Numbered from the stretch's first letter, positions 23,196-35,176 are shown. The stretch is 64,000 bases of DNA from Triticum aestivum (GCF_018294505.1 NC_057801.1:202310538-202374537), one strand, 5' to 3'. The notes: generated by a model not told the origin, from the letters alone. Numbers and translations are program-made.

Positions 23196-23781
23196 TTGGC
23201 TCCGGTGTTGTATCCGAGCCAGTTGCAACTGATGTCGTACATGTCGCCACATCTCCTTCGTAATGTGCGGCATCGGCTGTACCCCTACGGTGACGACCTA
23301 GCCTATCGTGTGTACCGGGAGCGTCTAGCTGACTCAGTGTATGAGTATCACGCCGTGGTTACTCTGCGCACCAGTTTCGATTCCAGCACTTACACTCTCT
23401 CGAAGCGGTTACGCTTCTACTGCTTCTCAGGCCGTCCAGTTTGCTGCATTCGAGGTACTTGTTGAGCTCCGCTACAACATGGTTCGGGTGCAAAACCACC
23501 CAGGTTTCTACTCCTATCCTTCTCTGCATGATAATGGTCGTGTCCCTTTCCCTGTCATTGATCCGGAGTCTGATAGTGTTGGTAGCCACCTTTCTCGCTA
23601 TATCACTGCTAGCTATCTTCTGATCTATGAGTTGGCTCGAGAGCTGAGTCGTGCTCGTACTGCTTTAGCCTCTACTAGATCAGTCACTACTCCAGCATCT
23701 GTAGGATTTACTCCCTATATTCCTGCCAGTTCTAGTTCCCCTGTTTCCCCGGTTACTCCTCCGAGTAGCTCGGGACCGTGA
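23196..23781 (+). pseudogene. Extra ORF between T 5' LTR and gag, frameshifted
   Basis: Two overlapping frames read as one protein: the first (23196 to about 23400) includes RHRLYPYGDDLAYRVYRERL and the second (about 23400-23781) includes QAVQFAAFEVLVELRYNMVR and YLLIYELARELSRARTAL. A one-base shift separates them. The product is not Gag and I recognise no named domain. I believe comparable upstream ORFs occur in other grass chromoviruses, but from memory only. The end is Ser/Pro-rich. Function unknown. Confidence 0.4.
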
Positions 23782-23990
23782 CAGTGAGTCCACTTAGTGC
23801 TCCTGCTGAGTGGGTTTCACTTCTCGCCACTCCTGTAGCCCCAATGATTCACCCTCCACCTGCCCTGGAGGGAGAGCCCTCAAGGCAGCGTCGTCGTGTC
23901 ACCTTTAACCCGGAGGTCTCAATTAACCCCGTCAGTTCAGGATCCGAGTCCGCTTTAGGAGAGGACCCCGCAGCACCAGCAGAGCAGTAG
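23778..23990 (+). other. Small Pro/Ser-rich ORF upstream of T gag
   Basis: 70 codons, Pro/Glu/Ser-rich (HPPPALEGEPSRQRRRVTFN), overlapping the previous ORF by four bases. It may be the continuation of that ORF in another frame. No domain is recognised. Confidence 0.3.
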
Positions 23991-24379
23991 AGCTTCTGAG
24001 TATTCTCAGTCGTCAGGATGGAGTATCGATGTAGTCGTACGAGTCATGATGTTTCATTTCATGTATGAGAGTAGTTGAACCTGGCATGTTGTTATCTTTC
24101 ATGTATGAGTCTATGTATAGTTATGTTGGAACTTTATTTTATTCACCGTATTTTCTTCGCCATTTTGGTTTTTCTCGGGCTTTTGTTGCTGGCTTTCCCC
24201 CCATTTATTTGAATGCTTCTCATCTCGATTGCGTTGCCTTGGGAAAAATCATATTAGGATGACGCGGGGAGGCAGCAGTAGCATCGTTCGCGAGGTTCTC
24301 CTGTTCGTTGTTCCGCACGACAAGCATGACACTCACCCGAGCCGCACGATCCACCACCGCCTCCACCGCCAAATCCGCC

Positions 24380-25188
24380 CTCCACCAAACAAATTTTGCG
24401 TATGTTTGAGGAAAGACGGAATAATGATCTGATTGAAATATTAAGAAGTTTACAAGCTGTGGTTGGACAGAATGGGAATCAGCCCAGTCATCACTCCAAG
24501 CTATCAGATTTTCAAAGGACCAAGCCCCACAGTTTCAGTTAGACCATTGATCCCTTGGATGCAGATGATTGGATGAGAACTATGGAGAAGAAGCTTGAGA
24601 TTGCTCGTACTAAAGAAGGGGACGAGGTTCCATTTGTAACACATTATCTTGAAGGCGCTGCTGCCATATGGTGGGAAAATGAAAGAGCCATGTGGTCTGC
24701 TGATGAAGAAATTACCTGGTCAATATTAAAGGAACGATTCCAGAAATATCATATCCCTGCGGGAATTATGAAGGCTAAGCAGCGTGAATTTCTCACGCTC
24801 CTCCAAGGAAGTCAGTCTGTGGGAGAATATTTGCAGAAATTCAATCATCTGTCACGTTACTCCCTATATGCATGGCCACTGAGGAAAGAAAGATTGACAG
24901 ATTTCTTGGTGGATTAAACCCGCAACTCCGGTGTACTCTCAGTATGTTCGATTTCCCAGACTTCCAAACCCTGGTGAACAAGGTTTCATTGCTGAAAGAG
25001 AGCGCAAGCTTGTATCGGATAATAAGTCTGCCAACAGAGATCACAAGCGCAAGTTTGAGCCAAGGAAGGAAATACAACCAGTGCAGAAGGCTCGTACCTG
25101 GCAATAGACTTAGGTAGAATACAAGCCCAATTGGCAACAAAATGTTAACAAGACCACCACCCAAGTCAAGAATGTCATACCCAACCCA
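24380..25188 (+). pseudogene. gag: T gag, frameshifted
   Basis: The capsid region is clear: LDADDWMRTMEKKLEIARTK, VTHYLEGAAAIWWENE, ERFQKYHIPAGIMKAKQREF and QSVGEYLQKFNHLSRYSLY. A TAG just upstream (24541-24543) and a shift near 24865 break it. The next piece reads MATEERKIDRFLGGLNPQLR. Further stops lie near 25108-25115. The zinc knuckle is in the following ORF, where the His of CX2CX4HX4C is Tyr (CYSCGQTGYYAKQC). Confidence 0.8.
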
Positions 25189-25971
25189 ATGCAAGAGGAG
25201 CGTCTGCACAACAATTCTTGTTACAGTTGTGGGCAAACCGGATATTATGCCAAACAGTGTCCCAAGAACAACCGGACAAATGCTATATTCAGGCCACAAG
25301 TCCATTGTATGGAGGCATGCCCGAACCAGCACAACATCACGGGATACGTTCATCACATCTTCGCTGATGAAGCCCAAGAGAACCCCGAAGTCGTCATTGG
25401 TATGTTCTCTGTTAATAACATATCTGCAGTGATTTTATTTGACTCTGGGGCTTCCCACTCTTTTATTTCTCAGAATTTTGTTGCCCAAAACAAATTTCCT
25501 TGTTCACTTTTGGGCAAGAATATGCTGGTACAAACCCCGGGATCTCTAATCAGAAGCAATCTAGTCTGCCGCAATCTAGAAGTCAATATCAACGGAGTCT
25601 GTTTTCCAACTTCTTTGATACTTATTGAGTCTGATAAGTTGGATGTTATCTTGGGTATGAATTGGCTGACTCAGTATCAAGTGCGCATAAATTGTGCGAC
25701 CCGAGAAGTCACTTTGACCAGCCAAGAAGGGCATACTACAAAAGTTTATGCTCGCAGAAGCATACCCTCAAAGGAAATGGTCTTCACAGTAGTGGCTGAA
25801 TTGGAATTAATTCTGGTGGTCAGCGAATTTCCTGATGTATTTCCAGAAGAACTGCCAGGCATGCCACCTGATCAAGAGCTTGAGTTTCCAACAGATCTTG
25901 TGCCCGGGACCACACCGATACACAAGAAGTTTTACTGGAGCAGAATTAGTGGAGCTAAAGAAACAGCTTGA
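25189..25971 (+). pseudogene. pol: T zinc knuckle and protease, into start of reverse transcriptase
   Basis: The ORF starts with the altered zinc knuckle and continues into a retropepsin with DSGASHSFIS and later DVILGMNWLTQYQV. It ends in the linker that opens chromoviral reverse transcriptase ([20 protein letters not shown]). A one-base shift near 25925 ends the frame at 25971; the reverse transcriptase continues in another frame. The protease itself is uninterrupted. Confidence 0.85.
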
Positions 25972-26218
25972 TGAAATGCTCCAGAAAGGATATATCCGTC
26001 CCAGCTCTTCACCATGGGGATCACCTGCTATCTTCGTGGACAAAAAGGATGGCAGCCTCCGCATGTGTGTGGATTACCGTCAAGTGAATGATGTCACAAT
26101 CAAAAACATATATCCACTACCAAGAATTGATGACCTGTTTGATCATCTCAGTGGGGCCAAGGTATTCTCCAAGATTGATTTACGGACTGGATACTATCAG
26201 CTCAAGATCAAAAAGGAG
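25928..26218 (+). pseudogene. pol: T reverse transcriptase, 5' half (cut by E2)
   Basis: [57 protein letters not shown] and [16 protein letters not shown] are characteristic palm and finger segments. The frame runs straight into the AGGAG target at 26214-26218. The missing C-terminal half resumes at 39781. Confidence 0.92.
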
Positions 26219-26700
26219 TGAGGGAGTCCTGGACTAGGGGGTGTCCGGACAGCCGGACTATCATCATCCGCCGTACTCCAAGACTACGAAGATACAAGAA
26301 TGAAGACTCCGTCCCGTGTCCGGAGGGGACTTTCCTTGGCATGGAAGGCAAGCTTGGCAAAACGGATATGTAGATCTCCTACCATTGTAACCGACTCTGT
26401 GTAACCCTAGCCTCCTTCGGTGTCTATATAAACCAGAGGGCTTTAGTCCGTAGGACACAACATACATCACAACAATCATACCATAGGCTAGCTTTAGGGT
26501 TTAACCTCCTTGATCTCGTGGTAGATGCACTCTTGTACTACCCATATCATCAATATTAATCAAGCAGGACGTAGGGTTTTACCTCCATCGAGAGGGCCCG
26601 AACCTGGGTAAAACATCGTGTCCCTTGCCTCATGTTACCATCCGCCTAGACGCACAATTCGGGACCCCCTACCCGAGATCCGCCGGTTTTGACACCGACA
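26219..26700 (+). repeat. E2 5' LTR
   Basis: Starts TGAGGGAGTCCTGGACTAGG and ends GACACCGACA; TATA box at 26425-26432. The primer site TGGTGCTTTCATTGAGAG follows at 26702. Confidence 0.92.
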
Positions 26701-26747
26701 TTGGTGCTTTCATTGAGAGTTCCTCTGTGTCGTCACCGATAGGAAGG

Positions 26748-29700
26748 ATGCCTCCACCCGTCTTCAAGGATGGTATTTTCGCCGAAGAGGCCTTGGCCAC
26801 CGGCCAAACTATCCGGCTAGGCGGTTTTCTTATGACCGCCTGTCCGGCCACTGCTTCGACAATGACTTCTCAAGTCGTCAAAAGCAATCTCCACGTCAGC
26901 TCGGAATTCGCCGAGCAGCTGGATCCGATAGAGCTCTCGTCTGTCATCGAACTCTTGGATCGCATCGCCGCCCTGGGAGTCGCTACGGACTATAACCAGA
27001 TTGGGCTTAACACCGATCTGAGAGAGATCAACTCTCCCCAGGTTACCCACCACATCGCTGTGGTAGAGGAACAACACGGCGATCTTCCTCCTGTATTAAA
27101 AACTAGACATGTCCGGGCTCCCGAACCCCCCACGCCGGATTTCCGCGGGGGAACGGACTCTGATTGAGCACTGAACTTAAAGTCAGGCATCAGACCGGAC
27201 TCGTTGGACAATGTCCAGCAATCCAGGCTTCCAAAATTGGAAACTTCACGGCCTTTAAGCCCCAAGATGGGTAGGGATTCGGATTTTATTCCACCCACCC
27301 GCCCAGACATGTGCGATCTATCTCTAATACGGCAAGAGCCCGCTGAAACAGTACATCACTACTAGGCCAGATTCCTCCTGGTTATGGACAGGATAAAGGA
27401 CTGCCGAGAGGAAAACGCAATCTCAATCTTTTGCAATAATTGCACGGACAAGGGAATATTGAACGCCATCGGCCATTGTAAAATCACACGCTTCTCCGAT
27501 CTGGCGTCCATAGTACGAAAGTACTGTGCGATGGAGAGTTTCCGGAAAACAAAAAACTAGTTTTGGGACAATCCGGCCCCGAATACAACCCTAGTCCGCA
27601 ACAAAAGGGTGCATTATACTCAGGCCCCAGATACAAAAACCAAAAAACAAAAACCCCTTAGAGGGCACGGAACCGTACTGGAGGGATGGCTCAGCAGACC
27701 CTGTAAGCTCCATAGTACAGAGGGCGCCGTCCCAACACATAGCCTTCGAGCATGTTGGATATTGCGGCAGGTGGCCAAAAGTGGCAAGGAGCTTCTAGCC
27801 CCAGAAAACCACTCCAACAATACCAGTACGGTATCAACAGTCTTCGAGACCTTCGCATCAAACAATATGCGAAAACGAACAATCCACGGCCTCACCAAAG
27901 TCTACCAAGTAGCAACAGCAAATCCATGGAGCGACACAGCCATCACCTTCAACGCCAGCGACGAACCTAAATTCCAAACAGCCCGAGCACCAGCCGCACT
28001 GGTGCTTAGTCCCATAGTGGACGGCTTTCGACTTACAAAGGTCCTCATGGATGGCTGCAGCGGACTAAACCTCATCTACGAGGAAACTCTTCAAAAAATG
28101 GAAATCGATTGGAGCCGTATTGAGTGAAGCAGCACAATCTTCAGAGGAATAATCCCCAGCCGGGAAGCGCGATGCACCGGAAAAATCACACTCGATGTGG
28201 TGTTCGGCTCGCCGGACAATTACAGATCCGAAGAAGTCACGTTCCAAGTGGCCCCATTCAACAGAGGATATCACGCTATATTAGGACGAGAGGCATTCAC
28301 AATTTTTCAAGCCGTACCCCATTACGGGTATATGAAGCTCAAAATGCCCGGGCCCGGCGGAATAATCACTCTCGCTAGTGATCCGGACATAGCACTCCGC
28401 GCCAAAAACAAGACAGCCGCACTAGCCCTGGAGGCACTAGCCGAGGCCCTAGCGGCAGAAGAACTCACCGCGCTGCGCTCTACGGTAAACAGGGACGATG
28501 TGATACTTGATAAAAGATCCAAGTCCACCTCCTTCAATCCAGCAGATGAAATAGTGAAATTCCAGGTCCATCCAACGGACCCAACAAAGACGGCCTCCAT
28601 TGGGGCACAATTAAACCCCGAGATAGATGTCGCACTGCGCGAATTCCTTCGGGAAAATTGGGACATTTTTGCGTGGCATCCTTCGGACATACCCGGAATC
28701 CCACGCAGATTGGCAGAACACAGCCTAAACATCCTAAAAGGATTCAAGCCGGTCAAACAGGCTCTTCGACGATTTTCCGAACCCAAAAGACAGGCAATGG
28801 GAGAAGAGCTAGCCAAACTATTGGAAGCCGGATTCATTAGAGATATCAAACACCCGGATTGGCTAGCAAATCTGGTAATGGTACCAAAGAAGGACAAATC
28901 CTGGCGCCTATGCGTCGATTTTAAAGACCTCAATAAGGCTTGCCCAAAGGATCCCTTCCCCCACCCCCGCATCAATCAAATTATCGATGCTACCGCAGGG
29001 CACGATTCGTTGTGCTTCCTCGACGCATATTCTGGCTACCATCAAATCAAGATGGCGGAAGCAGACCAAGCCGCAACGGCATTCATCACTCCATTCGGAC
29101 CATTCTGCTTCAACACGATGCCCTTCGGACTTAAAAACGCCGGCGCAACATATCAACGCATGATTCAAACATGTCTGGCTACCCAGATCGGCAAAACAGT
29201 CGAGGCATACGTAGACGACGTAGTCGTCAAAACAAAACACGTCGAAACTCTAGTAGACGATTTGAGGCTCACGTTCGACAACCTCAGAGCATATGACATC
29301 AAGCTGAATCGGGAAAAATGTGTTTTCGGCGTACCAGCCGGAAAGCTGCTGGGCTTCATTGTATCCGGTAGAGGAATTGAAGCAAACCCGGCTAAAATCC
29401 GAGCTCTGACACAGTTGGACATTCCAAAAGACCTCAAACAGATACAAAAATTGACCGGATGCGTGGCAGCCCTAAGCCGTTTTATCTCCCGCTTGGGAGA
29501 AAAGGCACTGCCCCTTTATCGCCTCCTTAGGCGCACCGAACACTTCGAGTGGACGGATGCTGCCACTGCCGGACTCGAAGAAATAAAGGCCATATTGTCA
29601 ACAAATCCAGTCCTAGCCGCGCCAAACCAAGGCGAACCTATGTTGTTATACATCGCAGCAACACATCAAGTTGTAAGTGCGGTACTCGTCGTTGAACGAG

Positions 29701-31835
29701 AGACAGAAGGGCATAAATTCCCTCTTCAAAAACCAGTGTACTACGTATCCACTGTGTTAACACCCTGCAAGTCCCGTTACCCGCACTATCAAAAGATAGC
29801 GTACGCGGTGTTCATGGCATCCCGGAAGCTCTGACACTACTTTCAGGAGTGTTCGATAACAGTGGCCTCGGAAGTACCACTCAATGACATTATAAACAAC
29901 CGCGACGCAACGGGTAGGATTGCAAAATGGGCCATTGAGCTCCTACCATTCGATATAACCTACAAGCCTCGGCGAGCTATAAAGTCACAAGTTTTGGCTG
30001 ACTTCGTCGCTGAATGGACAGAAGCCGAACTCCCTAAAGAGTACGGCGCATACTCCAATTGGGCTATGCACTTCGATGGCTCCAAAATGTTGGCCGGACT
30101 GGGGGCTGGCGTCGTCTTGACGTCCCCAACCGGGGGCATAGTCCAGTACGTACTTCAAATAATGAACACGGACTCCAACAACGCAGCCGAATACGAGGCC
30201 CTCCTACATGGTCTCCGGATGGCAATCTCCATGGGCATTCAATGCCTAGAGGTGCGCGGGGATTCAAACCTTGCAATGTCCCAAATAAGCGGAGACTTTG
30301 ACGCCAAGGATCCGAAAATGGCAGCATATCGCAATGATGTCCTAAAAATGTCGGCTCGGTTTGAAGGACTTGAATTCCATCATGTAGCCCAAGAAAATAA
30401 CCAAGCAGCCGACGTACTGGCACACATCGGCGCAAAACGTGACGCTGTCCCTCCAAATATCTTCGTGGAACGGCTCTTCAAGACATCCGTACTATGGGAA
30501 GGGGAACCCGGAAATGACAAACCGGAAACAACCACGCCAACCGGCGATTCAGCCGATGACATAACACCTTCAGCCCACGACATAATGGCAGTAATTGCCC
30601 CGTGGACGGAACCATTCCTAGCCTATTTGCTTAGACAGGAACTTCCCGAAGACCGAAATGAGGCCCGCTGCATAGTCCGGCGATTGAAAGCCTATAAAGT
30701 CTATGAGGGAGAACTTTATAAGAAAAGTACAACCGGAGTCCTTCAAAGGTGTATCTCCGAAGAGGAAGGGCGAAACCTCCTAGCTGAAATTCATGCCGGA
30801 CTAGGCGGACACCACGCAGCAGCCCGGGCCCTTGTAGGAAAGGCATTCCGTACAGGATTTTATTGGCCGACGGCCCGGGCAGATGCCCAGCACTTAGTCC
30901 AGAGATGCGTCGGTTGTCAGCTCTTTGCTAATCAGAGCGATATGCCACCCACCGCCCTCAAAACTATACCCATTACCTGGCCGTTCGTGGTCTGGGGGCT
31001 TGATATGGTTGGACCCCTTAAAGGGGGAACCCACAAGCAAAGGTACCTATTGGTCATGGTGGATAAATTCACCAAATGGATAGAGGCCAAACCGGTCAAA
31101 ACGGTAGAGTCCGGACCAGTGATAGACTTTATATCCGAGGTTGTACACCGTTACGGTGTCCCCCACAGCATCATCACCGACAACGGCACGAACTTCATGG
31201 CCGACGAGGTTAAGTCATGGTGCAAAAACATGGGCATTAAGCTCGACTACGCCTCAGTCTATCACCCTCAAACCAACGGTCAAGTGGAACGAGAAAATGG
31301 TCTAATAATGAGCGGCATTAAACCCAGACTAGTGCGGTCACTTACAAAATCAGACACGCACTGGGTAGAGGAGCTCGACTCCGTACTCTGGGGGCTGCGG
31401 ACAACGCCCAACCGTACTACCGGATTTACACCATTCTTCATGGTATACGGCGCAGAGGCAGTTTTGTCCTGCGACATCATTCATGACTCACCTCGAGTGC
31501 GCATGTACGAGGAACGAGAAGCCGAGCTAGATCGGCAGGACAGCCTGGACGCATTGGAGGAGGAACGCGGCGTCGCCAAGGCTCGTTCCGCATTTTATCA
31601 GCAGCAGGCTCAAAGATATCAAAGCAGAGAAGTACGGGCCAAGACTTACAACGTTGGCGAACTAGTTCTACGCCTGTCGGACAAGAAAAAGGACAAGCTC
31701 AAGCCCAAAGGGGAGGGCCCCTTCATCATCGACCAAGTCCTGACCTGCGGGGCGTACCGTCTACGAAATGCGTCGGACAACCGACTCGAGCCGAACCCAT
31801 GGAACGCAGCCCGCCTCCGAAGATTTTACGCCTAG
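26748..31835 (+). pseudogene. gag-pol: E2 gag-pol: one frame with five stop codons and no frameshift
   Basis: From ATG 26748 to the stop ending at 31835 a single frame encodes shortened Gag, a CX2HX8HX4C finger (CKLHSTEGAVPTHSLRAC), protease (LMDGCSGLN, where E1 has GGSG), reverse transcriptase with YVDD at 29208-29219, RNase H, archaeal-type RNase H (HFDGSKMLAGLGAG near 30068) and integrase with all three acidic positions, Glu at 31287-31289. In-frame stops are TGA 27165, TAG 27363, TAG 27558, TGA 28125 and TGA 29832. At the last two E1 has CGA, and at 27363 E1 has TGG. C-to-T or G-to-A changes account for these three. This is the best preserved pol of the family here. Confidence 0.9.
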
Positions 31836-31942
31836 TGCCGGACTAAGAGTTCGTCCCCTTCCTCCGTTCAAATTTTTACACTTCAGCTGTCTTTTGTTTC
31901 TCTTTCTTCCCCTAACCTTTTTACTAAAAGCCCCTAGGGGCC
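31836..31942 (+). other. E2 post-pol spacer, left of the CACTA insertion
   Basis: Short noncoding stretch matching E1 after its pol stop (GTTCGTC(C/T)CCTTCCTCCG). It is cut by the CACTA element at a TAC target (31943-31945). Confidence 0.6.
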
Positions 31943-31945
31943 TAC

Positions 31946-32215
31946 CACTACTAGGGAAAACCTTATACACAGAATGTTACCAGTAGCGCTTGTTAAAATG
32001 AGGCGCTACTGCTACTTAGCAGTAGCGGGTTTGGCAGAACCGCGCTACAGTTAGCAGCTTAGCAGTAGCGCTGCCCTTGCAGAAAGCGCTACTACTATAA
32101 TTGCCACACCGTTCCCAGCGTGCTAGGTATAGTAGTAGCGCCCTTCTACGGACAGTGCTACTACTACGGATTTTAGCAGCAGCGCGTTTTTCCTTCCCAC
32201 GCTACAGTTAAAGCT
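31946..32215. repeat. CACTA left subterminal repeats
   Basis: AGTAGCGC, GCGCTACT and close variants occur roughly every 15-40 bp. In this superfamily such subterminal repeats are transposase-binding sites. Confidence 0.75.
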
Positions 32216-32290
32216 ATTTTCACCTAACCCCCCGCGCGGCCTGATTCCCTCACCTCTGCTTCCTCCCCCAATTCCAGACCCCGCCTCTCC

Positions 32291-32478
32291 ATCGTCTCCC
32301 CCGACCCTGCCTTGCCGCCGTCTCCCCCGACCTCGCCTCGCCGCCGTCTCCCCCGACCCCGCCTCGTCGCCGTCTCCCCCGACCCCGCCTCGCCGCTGTC
32401 TCCCCCGACCACGCCTCGCCGCCTCTCCCCCGACCCCGCCTCGCCGCGCCTCGGTGCCGCCGTCTCCCCTGACCCCAT
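32291..32478 (+). repeat. 26-bp GC-rich tandem repeat in the CACTA
   Basis: About six to seven copies of a unit containing CGTCTCCCCCGACCCCGCCT. One copy is 25 bp. It encodes only low-complexity Pro/Arg/Ser reading frames and so is not called a gene. Confidence 0.85.
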
Positions 32479-32817
32479 CTCTCTCCCCGCCCTCTGTAAG
32501 CACTCTCCCCTTCCGATCCCTCTCTCCCCTTCCGATCCCTCTTCTCTACTTAGTATGAACCCTAGGTATTTAGTGCTAGTTAGTATGAACCCTAGGCTAT
32601 TTTTAGTGCTAGTTAGTTAATTACTTAGATGGTAATTAGGGTAGTAGTTCCTAGGTACTAATTAGTTAGTAAGAATTAGGTACTAATTAGGTACTAGAAT
32701 ATTTTTATTTATAGTAAGTTTATTTTTAGTAAGAACTAGTTGAATTAATAGAACTAGTTAGTAAGAACTTGTTTCTATTTTTTAGTTAAAGCAATTTTTC
32801 CCGCCTCGACGTGGACG

Positions 32818-33225
32818 ATGCCTATCCCGCATCCTCGTCGTCGAGTCGGCGGAGTACGACACCTGCTTGACCAGATCGGCCATGTCCGGGACTGGGCTCC
32901 GCCAGGGTGGTACTGGGAGGCGCTACCTATCGGGGGGCGCAGGTTGGTGAGGACACAGCCTGTCGTTGACCCGAACCTTCTTTGGTGGCGGTCGCGTGGG
33001 CCAGTGATGATCCAGAGGCTCGAGGACTCCGCGGAGGTGGTGCGTCACCGTGTCAGTGAGGAGGACGCGCACGTCCGGCGCTACTTGTTTGCGTTGGAGC
33101 ACAGGCCGTTCTCCAATACCTGGCAGGTTCTCCGGGGATCTCACTGGAGCTATGATCCCGTGATGGTGCCTTCTCTGTGGGTGTCCACTGCCCGCGCCGA
33201 TACCCGTCGTGTGCTAGAGTTTTAG
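32818..33225 (+). CDS. Uncharacterised 135-aa ORF carried by the CACTA
   Basis: ATG at 32818 opens 135 codons without interruption. The product is Arg/Trp-rich: HLLDQIGHVRDWAPPGWYWE near the start, LLWWRSRGPVMIQRLEDSAE in the middle and VLRGSHWSYDPVMVPSLWVS near the end. I recognise no named domain. My impression, from memory only, is that closely related predicted proteins are common in wheat, which would fit a gene spread by CACTA elements. It lies upstream of, and in the same direction as, the B3-like gene, and could be an exon of the same transcript unit. Confidence 0.45.
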   Translation: MPIPHPRRRVGGVRHLLDQIGHVRDWAPPGWYWEALPIGGRRLVRTQPVVDPNLLWWRSRGPVMIQRLEDSAEVVRHRVSEEDAHVRRYLFALEHRPFSNTWQVLRGSHWSYDPVMVPSLWVSTARADTRRVLEF

Positions 33226-33649
33226 TTGTATTAGTGATGTTATATGTATGACACTATTAGTGATGTATTAGTGATAATATTCGACGATGTACTGACGCAT
33301 GAGATGATCTACTTTTGCTTATTGAATGCATGCTAATTTGAGTCCTATAAGATATTTTGAAATGTATATCTTGTGTTGCTCAATATCCAAGTGGCCGGTC
33401 ATGTTTGCAGGTTATACCTTCGAGTGGCCTATGTTTTGCCGGAGTGTTGATTCATTTCCGTTCCGGCAAATTTCAGGCGCTCGATATGTCCTATTTTAGC
33501 AAAGGTCATGCCGGATTTTTCCGTGAATTTTGGCATGACTTGTGCTAGAATATGTAGGAAATATCGAGTGCCCCGGATTTGTGTGTTGAGTATCTTGGTA
33601 GTTGTCTTCGATCGATTTTCAATTAATGTTTTAACTATGAACATAGGAA

Positions 33650-34858
33650 ATGTCTGACGACGAGAAGGATTTCGGTATTTGCAAATACTGCGAAGACGAG
33701 CGCGGCCTGTGCGACGGAATCTTCCTAGATGATGATAGGCGCTTCAGCATCAAGCTGGACGAGAACTTCGAAGTGGATACAGTAAGTCACAACGACAAGT
33801 CTTTTTTCGTAATTAAGCATGACATCTGCTTCATTTGCTTCAACTTATATTTTTTTACTATTCTACTAGCGTATCCCCTGCCATGCAAGAGTTTTTGTAT
33901 TGGATAAGATAGGTTTCAGTCATAGTATGGAGGAAAAGAAAGTTTACTTGAAGACCGAGCATGGTTATATTTTCCATGCGAAGTTATACAATTCAGACGA
34001 CTACACCTATTTTGGATGCAAAACATGGCGAGCACTATGCAAGACTTATGCATTTGAGCCTGATATGGTTATCACCTTTGATATTCGTCCGGAAGATGAT
34101 ATTGAAGGTAATACCGACATCTGGGTCAATGTGCAAATGCCTCCAGTTATACCATTATGTAAGTTTCTCAACCATATTTATGTCTTTGATATTGTTTATT
34201 CAAAAATAGTTGACAACTAATTTGTATTGTCAGCTTATTTCCGTGCAAGCAAACATGTCCAGCGCTTGGTAGACAGGACCGTATACTGTCCTGGGGCTGA
34301 ACTCAACTGCGAGGAGCTCAGTCATTATGTTTCATGGCTTGAGGATCTTGATACTGTCAAGACAAATTTTCTTCCTGCATTTAGAAATCTTAGTACTGAA
34401 AATGTGCGACCAATAGTGTTCGTAATGAACTACGGTCACATCCATTTAGGAAGGATGGTAAGATTTTTACTTTTTATCCTCATTGCATCTTTTCCATACA
34501 TTATTTTTGAAGCTAAACTTCATTGCTAAGTATGTTACCATACGATGTTCTTCAACAGGGACTCCCGATGAATGTTGTGCCTTATGGGATCGAGACTAAA
34601 GGTATCATGAGTATTATCAACTTACGGCCAAGATATCCTACAGCTTACTTTAGTGCATTCAAGATTAGCGACGGATGCTTAATAGTGCAAGACTGGACCA
34701 AATATGTGTTGGGGGAGCGCAGAGAAGTACTAGGGAGCAGCAACCAGAGGCGCCTTCCACGATTAGGAGACAGGTTCATCTGCATGCTCCAACTTGATCA
34801 AGGAGGAGAGCTACACATGTTTTATGTTCTTTTACCTAAGAGAGAGCAGCAGGAGTGA
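33650..34858 (+). CDS. Captured four-exon gene, B3-domain-like protein, 314 aa
   Basis: Exons 33650-33781, 33870-34158, 34234-34457 and 34559-34858 are separated by GT-AG introns. Phases fit throughout, giving 314 residues without a stop. Residues 1-44 contain a short Cys pair (GICKYCEDE). Residues 45-140 look like a plant B3 DNA-binding fold: basic start RIPCHARVFVLDKIG, then KKVYLKTEHGYIFHAKLYNS and AFEPDMVITFDI. Residues 216-314 show a second, weaker B3-like pattern (KISDGCLIVQDWTKYVLGER, RLGDRFICMLQL). B3 proteins are plant nuclear DNA-binding factors. Lying inside a CACTA, this is best read as a transduplicated host gene fragment that has kept its frame. Domain assignment is by eye. Confidence 0.55.
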
Positions 34859-35048
34859 GTAGCAGGAGTGAGTAGCTGGCTAGAAATGAGTTTCAGGATG
34901 ATGATGTGCTACACTATTACTATGATGATAAAATAGCTAGTGTTGGTGGTAATGACTATGATGATTATTATTAGCTAGTGTTAGTGGTGATTAAATAAAT
35001 AATGTTGGTGGTAATGACCATGATGATGATTAAATATCTTGTGCTAGC

Positions 35049-35176
35049 GGATTAGATTCAAGTGGAGGCAACATGTGGTGCACATCGAAAGTACTACTAA
35101 TCCAAAGTAGATCAAGTTTGGATTAGTAGTATACTTTTGACATGCACCACATATTGCCTCCACTTGAACCTAATCC
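35049..35176. repeat. 128-bp near-perfect inverted repeat (hairpin)
   Basis: GGATTAGATTCAAGTGGAGG at the left is inverted (CCTCCACTTGAACCTAATCC) at the right. AGTACTACTAATCC pairs inward with GGATTAGTAGTATACT. The loop is about 10 nt near 35107. The arms are about 55-60 bp with few mismatches. It lies downstream of the B3-like gene and could fold if transcribed. It may be a tiny MITE or a small-RNA source. Confidence 0.75.
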
